DNA of 64,000 nucleotides from Diplosphaera chodatii (lineage: Eukaryota > Chlorophyta > Trebouxiophyceae > Prasiolales > Stichococcaceae). The stretch is taken from positions 1,674,001 through 1,738,000 of the forward strand of contig JAALGY010000008.1 of the NCBI GenBank assembly GCA_032358165.1, in the 5' to 3' direction. Position 1 is the first letter of the stretch; the number at the start of each line of letters is the position of its first letter. Positions 33,759-45,182 of this stretch are shown piece by piece. The notes under the pieces were generated by a model. It was given only the letters and a program-made list of their open reading frames with translations, made no database searches and was not told where the DNA came from. The translations under genes and the position numbers were made by a program.

Positions 33759-34245
33759 AGGGATCCGAGTGGAGCAGCGATGCAGCGCACTGTACACATA
33801 GATCATGTATCATGTTGCATACTCGATTTTGGTACCGACACCGTCGCAGCAGATGTTGTTAGCTTGCAGCATCACATGTGTAGACTTCTCAGGAACGGAA
33901 GCAATGATACACGCAGCTATGCCATCAATGTCAAGACGTATGCTGCCGGTCTGGACAGAGGATTGCCACAAAGGGTACCGCTGACGGTGCGCAGTACAAT
34001 GGGCATGCCCAAGCCGCGATCAGACCTCGACACTCACCAGATGTGCGCTGACAGCACTTCCATGCGACACGAGTGATACAGGGATCTCCTCTGATCACAG
34101 ATGGCCTTGGCAGAGCTGCACCCGTGAACCGTGCCAACACGCTGCCAGCCAGCGCCGCGACTGCATATCACGCACGTGGATTTGCGAGGCCAGCAGCGCG
34201 CTGCGGCGTCCCAGATATCTAATTCACACCCGCATAGGAGCCGCT
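33759..34245. other. Intergenic stretch
   Basis: About 490 bases between the hydrolase stop and the WD-repeat start, both on the + strand. No gene is recognised; likely 3' UTR plus promoter. Confidence 0.5.
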
Positions 34246-37228
34246 ATGCAGGACCAGATCCTGCTCGCGGCGTCCAGTGCCGGTCCCAACATTGCCGCAT
34301 GGTGCGCCATCAACTCCCTCCGGCATGCACCTAATATCTGTGCAAGGGTTACCCCGAAGATCTAGTGACCACCGTCGCTTGCACTCATCATCGAATGCTC
34401 GCCTGCTCCCCAGGGATATTGCGACCGGCGGGCACCTAGCATCGTACAAGGGCGGCGGCTGCTGCGCCAATGGCCTGGCGCTGCTCGGGCGTGACTACCT
34501 GGTCGCAGCGCAGGCGGCGGCGCCGGCGCTGCACTTCTGGACCTGGCACAAGGTGCAGCTCTCAGCCGTCCCTGATCCCGTGATCACATATTAGAACCCG
34601 AGGCCCTTCACCGAGGTGTCATCACTGGCTCAGGGTGGAAAGCGGCGTACCCACTGCAGGGCCTCATAATCGTGAAACAGGCTGTAGTTCATGGATTCAT
34701 CCCGCAGCTGTACGTGTGCGTACGTATCATCTGCCGGGCACCGTGCCCTCAAAGAGCAGTGAGGGTTGCGCCGCGGCTTACGCGCTTGAGCTCACAGCGC
34801 GGCTGCGGTGCATCGCATGGCCGGCCAAAGGCGAGCTCAGCGTACATGGATGTCCACAGCACAGCCCACAAGCTGTCCGTGTTCTCGCGCTGCTCAGGAC
34901 GCGCTGCTGCAGCGGTGCTTCGCGGCCGAGCAGCTGCGCTGCGTCGCGGCATCGCAGGACGGCGCGCTGGTGGCGGCGGGCGGCGCCTCGGGGCGCGTGT
35001 ACCTGTGGCAGGCCGGCAGCGGGCGGCTGCTGCGCTCGTGGCCCGCCCACTACAGGGTGCGTGCCGCAGCGGAGCGTGTTCTGACAGCAGCCTGACACTG
35101 GATTTGCTGGTCAATTGTAAACGGGGAAGCAGCGCTGCTGTCGGCATCGTTTTGGTATGTAGTCGGAAGAAGATACACCGTTTGGGTTCGCAGCATGTTG
35201 GAGTCTCATGGTGCAGCACACAGCAGGGGGTCACCAAGCATGCTGCGGTCGTGTTGCCGGCCGGAAGCAGACACGCAACAGCAGGTCTGCTGTGCTGCAG
35301 CCCGCCACCGCGCTGGCATTTGCTGACAGCGGGCGGCTGCTGCTGAGCGGCGGCGAGGATGCACTGGCGCACGCCTGGCTGCTGATGGACGTGCTGGACG
35401 CTGAGCTGCCTGCTGACAGGTGTGGTTGGTGGCCAGACGAGGTTGCTTGCTGATGATGCTGTTTGCAGTGCTCGTCAGCTTTCCGGGTCAGGCGGCAGGT
35501 GTCGTCCGATTGACGACTGCCTATGATGGGCTTTGCGACGACTGTCTGCAGCGCTCCGTCGGCGCTGCACTCGTGGCCGGCCCACACGCTGGCTGTCACG
35601 GCGCTGTGGGCGGGGGCGGGCGGCGCCAACGCCTTTGCAGCCACTGCCTCCCTGGACCACAGCTGCCACATGTACAGCCTCGCCACAGGTGCAGCAGCAG
35701 GCCACACTCAGGAAGCTGCCCTATGCTGTGGCACCACCAGCTCTTCAGTCAGACTTTGGTGGTTTCACACTGCGACCCGGCCGGCGCACACTGGAGCACA
35801 CACGCAGCGGACAGGGACGACAACAAGAGTGGTACACAGTCGAGTATGGCGCGTGCAGGCGAGGAGCTGGCGGCTTTCCAGCTGCCGGCGCCGCTGCGCT
35901 GCCTGGCGGTGGATCCCGGGGAGCACGCGCTGTACGCGGGCGGCGGCGACGGCCGCATCTTCGAGGTGTCACTGCTGAGTGGCGGCGGCAGCAGCGGCGG
36001 CGGCGGCACCAGCCGGCACATGGCACTGGAGGGCCACTCGGCGGCTATCACCGCCCTGGCGCTGACAGCAGACGGCTCGCAGCTGGTCTCAGGTACGAGA
36101 GCACTCATGGTGTGGGAGCAACACCACCATCTATGACATCATTTTCGACGTGTTCGATGGGTGCCAGACAGGTGCTTGACATGGCCAAGTTCAAAATGGT
36201 TGCCCCTGTGTGCTGCACCAGGCTCAGAGGACGGCAGCGTGCGGGTCTGGGATGCGCAGACGCGGCAGACGCTGCGCGTGCTGGCCAGCCCGGCCAAGGG
36301 GCCCGTCACCGCGCTGCTGGTGCTGAGCCAGCCGCGGCACATGGCAGCCGTCACCCGCCGTGGCAGCGGCAGCAGTGGGACCTCGGGGCCACAGCGGCCA
36401 ACGCCACTGGTGGGTTTACCACGCAGCAAGATCTCAACACGAACACATAGAAACACTGTCAGATGCTCAACTTCTGAACAATTCGAAGATGAAAGCCCAC
36501 AACAACCTCGGCCATGCCACCATGCGGATGAATACAGGCGTGAAATGCCACTTCTGTCGATGTCCTGGATCGGCAGCCACTGCTGCTCATTGGTCTGTGC
36601 AGGAGCACCTCGCTCGGTATCCAGCAGAGCCACAGCCCTGGGAGGGCACGTTCAGCGTCATCGATGGCTCGCAGCCCTACAGGTGAAACTGCCGTGCTAT
36701 CATGCTGAGCTGTCATTCAGTATGCGTCTGCTGATCTTCAGGGCTGTCTGCTGCGGGTCTGCCGACTGGTTGTACCATCGCTCGAACCCTATACACCGTA
36801 GGGGCATTGCAGCAGCTGCTGGTCTGCTCGGCCCTGTATCGCACGACGAGCAGGCGGGGGTCTCGGGGGACGGCCTGCTGCCGCTGCTGGGCAAGAGCAG
36901 CGATGCAGCACCTTCTGTAGGCGGCACCTCAGCCTCGTTGCAGCAGCAGGTACGGCAGCACTGTGCAGGCCATGACACGGCGCACGAACGTCCCATTGGT
37001 GACAACAAACAGCTCGAACTCCGTCGATGGTTCGCCCCTGTGATACGAAGTCTGCCTGAAGAGCTGAAAACTAGAATGATCTCCCTGCCGACGCAGCAAG
37101 AGGTGGAGCGGCTGCGGGCTGAGCTGGCGGCTGAGAGGGAGACGAGCCGCAAGTGGGCGGCGCTGCACGCGCAGCTGCTGCCCCTGTTCGAGCGGACGCT
37201 GCTGCCACAGGCAGCAGGTGCCAGGTAG
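34246..37228 (+). CDS. WD40 protein of the WDR18/IPI3 (RID3) type
   Basis: The start MQDQILLAASSAGPNIAAW matches the opening of WDR18/Ipi3. WD-type blades follow: WDIATGGHLASYKGGG, LRCVAASQDGALVAAGGASG then RVYLWQAGSGRLLRSWPAHY, LAFADSGRLLLSGGEDALAH, AFAATASLDHSCHMYSLATG, LYAGGGDGRIFEVSLL, and LVSGSEDGSVRVWDAQTRQT. A proline-rich linker comes next. The C-terminal helix EVERLRAELAAERETSRKWA is the coiled coil typical of this family, with TAG ending at 37228. In yeast Ipi3, with Rix1 and Ipi1, acts in 60S pre-ribosome maturation. Plant RID3 is the homologue. Exon joins are phase-consistent, including the split Trp at the first intron. The exon region 36400-36690 is the least certain. Confidence 0.88.
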
Positions 37229-37643
37229 CATCTGCAGCGGCAGGCACTTGTGTGTAGGCGAGTGAACGCCGCTGTGAAGGGGGTCTGAGAATACACCTGT
37301 AGCTGTGCTTTCCAGGTCTGGCGAAACAAAGTTTTGCGACTTGACCTACTTGTAGAGCAAGGCTTGTGGAGGAGGTTTGCTTTGCATCCAATATGTGTAC
37401 AATACCTACCGAGGTTTGAGGCATCAATCAGGGAACTCGGATTCCAGAGAACCCAAAACAGCAGTTCATTCAGGTTGTCACACCCTTTTCTCTTAGGCGT
37501 TCCCGATATCATCTTGCACCATCGTGTGTTGCAGATTCATTTTCATCAGGATCACCGATACTGTCACGATTGTGAGGCAGCCCGTGCTCCCCATACCATA
37601 AGTGATCTACTTCAGCGTACTTCGGTGTCTACTGAGCTGCGCT
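37229..37643. other. Convergent intergenic stretch
   Basis: Lies between the WD-protein stop (+) and the tentative end of the GDS-type esterase (-). The sequence is less GC-rich than the exons and has no recognised gene; presumed 3' UTRs. Confidence 0.4.
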
Positions 37644-40542
37644 TCATTGTGTACCCTGATGCAAGTTTTCACCTGTGCCGCTGCGACCACAGCATTTGGC
37701 GGATGCTAGCTCATCGGGCGTTGCCGGCCGGCCCCGCTGCCCCAGCAGCACGTTGAAGATCAGCTGCCTGCAGGTGACCAGACACGCGTGACCTGCTGAT
37801 GACTCCGGGGACCCTTGTACAACAGCAAACTACCGGCATGTGCAAGCAATCTGCCACAGCATTGCACAGCGTGCTGTACAACACCATCCCAGCCTCGAGA
37901 GGCGCAGTAGCCGCTCAGGTGGGTCACAACACCCACAGTGTTGCTGCAGCAGCGCACCAAATGTTGCGATTCATTTCGTCGGCGCAGTGCCCGTCTTCCG
38001 TGACGATGATGCCCTCGATGGGGCGGCCGTACACCCGGTCCCGGAAGTAGTTGCCCGCCTCCGCGGCGGTGCGCGACTTCTTGATCTTCCACGACGGCCA
38101 CTGCAGATGGACAACCATACACATACAAACACAATGGCATGCATCAGTCTACATGTATATATGTGCAAGCGACCCCACGAGCCATGTGCTCTGCCGTGCA
38201 GTCATTGCTGCATTCTGGCGCACCTGCAAAAAGCATTGGTAGTGCCAGCTACTGCCGGCGCCCGCCGCTGGTACGCCGGGCGCCTTGGCCAGCATCCCGA
38301 AGTTGATGTACTCCGCCTGCGACCCCGCGGCGGCCGCCCAGGCCGCCAGCGCCGTGTTGCGCGCCTGGCATTTCGGAAGTGACAAGCTCATGGCACCGTC
38401 GGCAGACCGTGTCAGAGCTGAACTGCTTTACGTGTTTGCGTTCCATGGTGGGAGATGCAATGAGGCCAGAGCAGTACCTTGTAGGCGGCGCGCCACTCCC
38501 GGTTGCTCACACGTGCGAGCGGCGTCCCGATGACGAACACGCGCTCCACCTTGCCGGCCAGCTCCGTCAGCAGGTCCAGATATTCCTGCAGCGGCAAACT
38601 TGGTTGGCGACGCCCACTGAGGGACCCCCGTCATCTCTGAATCCCGTTGGTGCTACGCCCAGGAGGATGTCGGCTGGTCGGGTGGTCATCAAATGTACCT
38701 GATGAACGTCTGCTGCCTTCTCTGTGAAGCCTGGTGACAGCACCACCACTGCATGGCGGCGCGGCGTGATGGCTGGCCAGACCCGCCTGAGGATGGCAAC
38801 CTGCAGGCATGCTTCCACAGGTCGTTGAACACCTTGTTGGTGCGTGTACATCATGCGCCCAATGAGCATTGCCACGGGGATGCAAAACTGCGGTTCCACC
38901 AATGCTACAGGATGGCTGCACCTGATCCCGCCATTTCGGCGCATGTGCATAGTGGATGGCTGCGGGTGGCCGCCTTGAGCACAGCATGCCAGGTTCCACA
39001 TTGCTGCCAGCTGCAGAGCAGGAATATATGTCATCAGCAAAGGCCAACTTGCACACACCGTCCCAGAGGCAGCAAAGGCACTCAAAGGAAGTGCGCACAG
39101 GAAAGGTGTGATCAGGCCGTGACCTCCAGGAAGCCAGTACATCATCATCCATCTGGATCCACGGAGCACGCTGTGCCCACCCCGGAAGAAGCTGGGCACG
39201 ATGTCAAGCAGGTGGTCGGGGTCCGTGCGCGCCGCCAGCCTGCTGCTGTTGCCGTTGTACGGCGCTGTTCTGAACGCATCCGCCTCCTGCCACAGCACGC
39301 ATGTGCTGCTCAGCTGAGCTCCGCATGTTACGCTCGGCTGATTCTCCCCTGCATGAGCACGCGCTTGCAGGCAGGGTGTCGCTCAGCACAGGCGAGAAGT
39401 GCTGAACGGTAAAGGGTGAGGCACCTGACACACGGTGTAGCTGGCATGCGTGTGCATCTTGTAGTCGATGATGCGAGAGTGCCCCCGCATCATGTGCACC
39501 AGCCGGCTGAAGAGCTGCCGCATCAGGCTGTCCCCAAGCACCTGGCAGGGTAAGATGGCTGATCTCAAACGTTGAAGGCTGATGCACCCACACATCGCCG
39601 CCGACCAACAGCTGGCACCTGACTGCTTGCCCAAAGTCAGCTCCGGCTCTCAACTTCGGCAATGACAGTCCTCTGACACATGACAGGAAAATGCGCATCG
39701 CCCACAGCGGCAGCATGTGCTCACCAGGATGTCCATGCCAGGGTGCTCGTCCTCAGCGGCGCCACCCTGCAGCGCCGCCAGCACCTCCGCACGGCTGTAC
39801 TGCTCGTAGCGGCAGCTGCGCTCGCCGCCCGGCTGGAACAGCAGCCTGTGCGGCTCTGCAGCCGTTGGCTTCCTCAGGAAGGCTCCTGCGCATGACGCGT
39901 GCCCCACGGCTGTGCGTGATGCGTGCACGCACGCGGCACCTTCGCAAACAGCTGGGCATAGACAACGCGCACTGCGACTGCTCCGCACCAACTGTCTCCT
40001 GCGCCCGGCAGCAGTGATGGCTGCAGTCCGGCAGCCGGCGCGGCCGGTGCGGGGAGCCCTCCATGAAGGCGTCCCCGCACTCGGCTGCTTCCTCCGTCAC
40101 ATAAAGACCAGAAGAATAGAAGGGACATTGCAGCTCGTGCTCCACCTGCATGGCGTTTAACATCATGCAATTTCATGTCCAGGTCGACTGGGGTCTGTTG
40201 TTCCTGCTCTTCAGCAGAAGGCATGGCACCAAGACAAATCTGCATGAATGTCAAAGTAGTGCAGCAAGGGGCTTCACTCACCTCGAAGTGGCAGTCGGAC
40301 TTGCAGGCGGGATACACCACGGGCTCCCCGTGCCGCGCCGTGAAGTGGCAGCCGCTGGGTCTGAAGCGCGTGCAGTGCTTCGCCGCTGCCCCAGCCGGAC
40401 CACTGAGCAAAGCCATCAGCAACAGGCCTAGGTGAGGCCACCCATACAGCAGACCAGCTCGCTGTCGGGCTGACCTGCACGACATGTAGGCAAGGCTGCA
40501 GCGACCAATGTGTTCAGCGCCATGGAACACAAATGTGCCCAT
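37644..40542 (-). CDS. PMR5/TBL-like GDS-type (SGNH) esterase or acyltransferase, secreted
   Basis: The N-terminus has a hydrophobic segment (HLGLLLMALLSGPAGAAA) followed by a Cys-rich part (HCTRFRPSGCHF, CKSDCHFE). Then come RSCRYEQYSRAEVLAAL, the GDS block VLGDSLMRQLFSRLVHMMRG, DPDHLLDIVPSFFRG, RHAVVVLSPGFTEKAADVHQ, EYLDLLTELAGKVERVFVIG, EYINFGMLAKAPGV, and the C-terminal block EGIIVTEDGHCADEMNRNIW carrying the Asp/His of the catalytic triad. This order fits the PC-esterase/PMR5 branch of SGNH enzymes, which acetylate or deacetylate wall polysaccharides in plants. A secretory-pathway location and glycan substrate are inferred. The start may be 40542 or the in-frame Met at 40485. The C-terminal end after the NRNIW exon is tentative. 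Confidence 0.75.
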
Positions 40543-41046
40543 GAGGACACCACAATCACCTCCGTTGCCTCAGATAGCGTCTGCTGCACCGTTCAGCAGC
40601 CCTTGGGCGTGCTTCAAGCCTGTGCCCAACGCTGACTAGTCTGGGCTGATGCAGCTGCTCTGCATGTCGCCCGCCTGACTGCCGCCAGCTTGCTGCGGGC
40701 TGCGGGCTACTGTTGCCGCTCCAATCCGCTGACTGTCTGCCACGCTGCTGCAGCCCGCCGACGCCGCAGCCATCTCGGAGTGCTCGATCAGCCGCCATAT
40801 AATTCAGTCCGAATGCACTGCTGAGAGCGTCATTTGCGCCACCGCAGGCGGGAGCGGCAGAGGTCGGCAGGCCGAATCGTCGCTGGTCAGCCGAGAATGA
40901 GTCGCCTGCACAAGTCGTCATGAAAGCATGTTTCGTGGACTCCTCATCCCTCCCCCAATGAGATACTGGCCGGCAGCCGAGTCGGCACCACACCTACCAG
41001 CCAGCCATCGCCTCTGAGCTGTTACTGCAACGCCCGCACATTGTTC
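40543..41046. other. Spacer with an unassigned minus-strand open frame
   Basis: An open frame of 145 codons (40556-40993, minus) has no recognisable domain. It could be a 3' exon of the neighbouring GEN1-type gene, a 5' exon of the esterase gene, or chance in GC-rich DNA. I could not connect it in phase to either side. Confidence 0.3.
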
Positions 41047-44000
41047 TCACCTTGCAAGGCTGCGCTTGTGATCGACACGGATGCTGTCCGCAACACGCAC
41101 GCGTATAATAGGTTGACAAAGAGCAGGTACTGAGGCTGAGCTGCAAATCGATGCAGTTGGTCGCAGCCGCACCGGTCCGAAGGATTCCAGCCTGAGGTGG
41201 GGAGCACAGCCTATGCTAGTGACCTGCGCTTCGACGTGTGCAGCGGACTGTCGATGCCGATCTACGCGCGTGCACGACACGGAACGTCGAGGTGAAGTGT
41301 CCAGCTGGCTGGCCCGCGCTTCATAAACCGGCGGAGAAGCAGGACGCAACGGATGCAACGGTGATCGTCCAACAGGCAACAGCTGCATAGCCAGGAGCAG
41401 GGAGAAGCATTCTCGGGCATCCGTCGTTGATGACGGCAGAGTCAGTTGCCCAAGCTCCTCTATGCAGCCAGGGACCACCACAATGTGGTGCCTCCGCCCC
41501 ACGGCTGCAATGCCGGGCATCATATCGCCACCGCCGCCTGCCTAGCTGCCCACACTTGGTGTAGTGCCGAACACTTGACCGTGAACTGCAGCAACGCACA
41601 AGTCCCGGTCTACAATGACAGGCTGTGACTGCTAAGTTGCTGAAGGTCAGAATGGGTCCTGTCATGTTTATGTCTGCACGGACACAGGTGCAGTTGACTG
41701 ACCGCCTGCCGGGTCCACTGGTTCCAGTCTGACCCGCCCAGCCCGCCTTCTTCCAGCACAGCATATATTTTGTCGTCGTCTGGTGGCCTCAGCCTGCACA
41801 TGCAAATTTCGATACTGTGAAAGTCCATGCAATGTCTCTCTTTGTGTTCGTCTGGAAAACACCTCTCATACCGAGTGCAGAGGTGCACCTGTAAGCTCAC
41901 AAGCATGATAGCCTAGGGCTCATGCGTGATCAGTGACCGAAGTCTTTGTTGAAAAGCATACCATTTCAGGCGCTCGCCTGGTTGCACACCCAGCCGCTGC
42001 TGCATGCGTGCCACCGCATGAGCTGCCAGCGTCTGTTGGCGCACATATGCATTGCGGGCAATGCGCGACTGCCGCATGAAGCCCTTTGTGGCACGGGCTT
42101 TGCCAGAAACCTGCGAAGGGTTTGTGTTGATGTTGGCAAACACCTCTGTGTGAGCACGAAAACAGCATGTCTGCACTGCACCAGGGCTGCACTGCAAATC
42201 ACAGGACCCTCAGAAGCCGCACCTTGTGTAGTGCACTGGCATATGGGTCGCTGCAATAGCCACACCGGCACCCCTGCTGCACAGCCGGCCGCCCAGCACA
42301 TAGGCCACCAGCGGCTTGTGGGCAGCAACGGCAGCGGTGCGCAGCGGTGTGCTCCTGTATCTGCTGCCCTTGTTCACTGTCATGGCCTGTACGAGCGCCA
42401 CGCAACCTTCTACACCATGCATATTCGAGGGTTTGGGCAGTCCACTGTCCCACCGTCAAGCAGCTGCAATTCATCCTATGGAAGTAACACACCGCAGCGG
42501 CGGCAGCCTGTGCAGGATGAAGGGGGAGGCATGCCCGCAGGAGATCGTAGCTCTGCTCGCAGCAGCTCCACAGGCATCACGCTGTCCAAGCTGCCGCTGG
42601 CGTGCTGCGACAGCGCATTGGCAGAGCATTGCACCAGCCGCAAGCTGAACTAACAGGGACCTCCATGGTGGTGTGTGCAAATGTAGCTCACCGCGCTGCA
42701 GGTCAAGTCCATCAGCTTGCGCACTGCCGGGAATGCCTGCAGCGCATCAACGCCGGAGGCACCCCGCTGGTTGTCATAGTCCCCGCCACACAGCAGTGCC
42801 ACTGCCAGCAGCGCCTACATCCAGACCAAAATCAGGGCTTCAGGACTCCTGAACCACTGCATCGGTACCGTACTGCAGCTTGCAGCCGCGCACTGCGGCG
42901 ACATCTGGCGTCCAATGACATGCTCATCAGGCGGAGTCAGTGTAACGCACTGCGGCTGTGGAATCCGGATCTCTGCACCCCAACAGCCGAGCGCCAACTT
43001 CTGTGGCCTCGCAGCGGGACAAGCACGTCTTGTCCTTGTCACCAACCTGTCAGTTGCCAATCGCAGAAGACATGGTACACACACCGAAGTGCAGGCCAGT
43101 CTTGACATCCAACAGCAACAAGATCAACATCATCTGCACTCAACAACAACAAGATGGAGCCACAAGCACGCACATGCAGCTTTGCCTCCTTCAAGACCGT
43201 CTGTGCGCCAAATAATAGAGCATCGCCGTCCCGCGAAGCCACTGCGTCCACATTGCCGGCAAGGCTGAGTGCTGCGGCCGTCGCCTCTGCCTCGCCAGGT
43301 GCTCGCACCACTGGCAGACCCTGCCATGGATCAACGCATTGCAGGTGCATTGAAACCGGGACCAGGCGCCATGTACAACAACGCAGGCAACACTGTGTGA
43401 GAAACTGCTGTCTGGCGGACATGAGGTTACAGCTCTGGCTGCAGGGAGTGTATGTGCACTTGCTGCGCATGTATGCGCCTCAAGCTGTATTGCTGTGGCC
43501 TCGACAATGCTGCACAAGTACGATGTGACGCACCATGGCGTCTATTAGCCGCAAACACAGGTTTGTGATGTTCACTGAGCCGGGCGGCTCCTCCACTACC
43601 TTGGTTCCCCACTGCAGACAGGTGGACTTCTATCAACTCTGCAATGCAGCTATGGTCCTTTCAATCAAGTGTTGTCCTCACTGGGCACTGCTATGGATGC
43701 AGAGTGTACTTGCTGCCTATTGCAGAAAGCTCACCCCATGACGCGAAGACGGCTTATGCACGATTCATGTTAGGCATGATAGCGAGGCACCTCTGAGGGC
43801 TGCTGCGGCAGGTCTTTGATGATGCCACGTGCCCGCAGCACGCCTGCCTTTTCGTAGGGCATTGCCCCGTCGCCAACACCCACTGGCGTCGCACCAAACT
43901 GCAGCCAGCTGAGCATCTGCAGCCCAGGAAACTGTGCTTCTGAATGCACCCACTGTTGTGACATGTCATGTCACTGACAGCATGAAAACGTACCCTACAA

Positions 44001-44500
44001 GGTGAATTTGCCGCACCCGCTCAAACAGGACTTTCAGTATGAACGGGTTGGGCTCGAAGATGCCGTGTATCTGCTTCTGGCTTGCCGCCTGCAAGCGCGT
44101 AGCCTCAAGGTCAATGTGTGAAAGCAGTGGCACTTGATCTGCAGCCGCATCATCATGTCTGCAGCCTAGGCAGATAGATTCCTGTGTATCTGGCATGTGC
44201 CTTCGTACCTCAAATATCCAAATGCCGAGGTCAATCGCTACGGCTTTGCCCTCGATGTACTTGGTGATCTCCTCCAGGTCCTGTTTGCCCTGCAGTATGC
44301 AGCATGGGGATCGCCCAGGTGATTATGACGCACGCTCATGGTCGTGTTGCGCAGGTGATTATACATTCCCAGACCATCAGCGTAATGAGCAAGGTCATCA
44401 GATGTACCGACAATAACAGCGTGCAGTTAATCAGACATGCCTGCAGAACATGCACCAGGTCCGCATCCGCGATGGCCTTCCAAAAGGTGTTGAGTCCCAT
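41047..44500 (-). CDS. GEN1-type XPG-family structure-specific nuclease, copy B
   Basis: The start MGLNTFWKAIADADLVHVLQ (exon 44441-44500) joins GKQDLEEITKYIEGKAVAID at 44289 through a GC-AG intron. Next come IFEPNPFILKVLFER, MLSWLQFGATPVGVGDGAMP, CLRLIDAM, and the I-domain GLPVVRAPGEAEATAAAL with RDGDALLFGAQTV, keeping the E-x-E and D-x-D metal ligands. Then VALLCGGDYD (third acidic site), an ELLRAELRSP segment with CTGCRRCG, KATKGFMRQSRIARNAYV, and LRPPDDDKIYAVLEEGGLGG. Such enzymes cut 5' flaps and Holliday junctions in the nucleus. It is the neighbour's paralogue, sharing intron positions. Downstream of about 41700 the C-terminus is unclear and a chromodomain like that of copy A is not evident; the 41047 end is a guess. 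Confidence 0.75.
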
Positions 44501-45182
44501 GATGCTGGAGCTTGTTCACTGCCGTCTGACAACGATCCTCAACGCGTAGACGTCTGGTACAGAGAACAGTGCTGCGATCTGCACAGCAGCCCGCGGTTCA
44601 CGGTCTCACTGCTGCATAGCAGTCATTTGGTAGCACGCACTTCCGTCGACGGGTTTTGGACGTTTCGACGCTGCTTTACGTGAACATGGAAAGGAGAAAT
44701 CAACACAATAGAGAACTTATTCGCGTGTCAAGGACTGGCATCTGCAACCCAGTGCACGTGTTGTGCGTGCTGTGCTCTGACAGCAGGGGAGTGGTCGAGT
44801 TCCGGGCGAGCAAATCGCCAGACTCTTTACCATACAGCAAGTCACGCTGCACTGCAGTCAGTAACGATCGAGAAGGACCCGGAGGCTGGCGTACTTTGCT
44901 GAAGTTCCAAAAGTAGCAACAATGTGATGGTTTGCCTCACTGCGAAATTAGTGCAGTTGACGTTGGTAACATCAGGGAGCAGGTTGCACGTAGCCATGCA
45001 AGTGTCATTACACGCCATCAGTCTTGATGGTGTAGCAGTGTTGAGAGTCACGTCCCGAGCCTGTGGTGTTCACAGCAGCATGTGCGCCACCCAGTCCAGA
45101 GACCCACACACGTGATCATGGCTCCTCTCGTTTCTGATTGTCGGGCGACATACACCTAGTATATGCCAGGAAGTTCTTTGTG
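44501..45182. promoter_or_regulatory. Divergent region between the two GEN1-type genes
   Basis: 682 bases separate the start codons of the head-to-head paralogues. No gene is recognised. Both promoters should lie here; no specific element can be named. Confidence 0.45.

Noticed and set aside
35533..36450. 305-codon plus-strand open frame
   Set aside because: Alternative frame over the WD-repeat exons; it crosses good splice sites and lacks WD motifs.
40556..40993. 145-codon minus-strand open frame as a separate gene
   Set aside because: No domain, no splice partner in phase, and a length expected by chance in this GC-rich DNA; kept only as a remark in the spacer entry.
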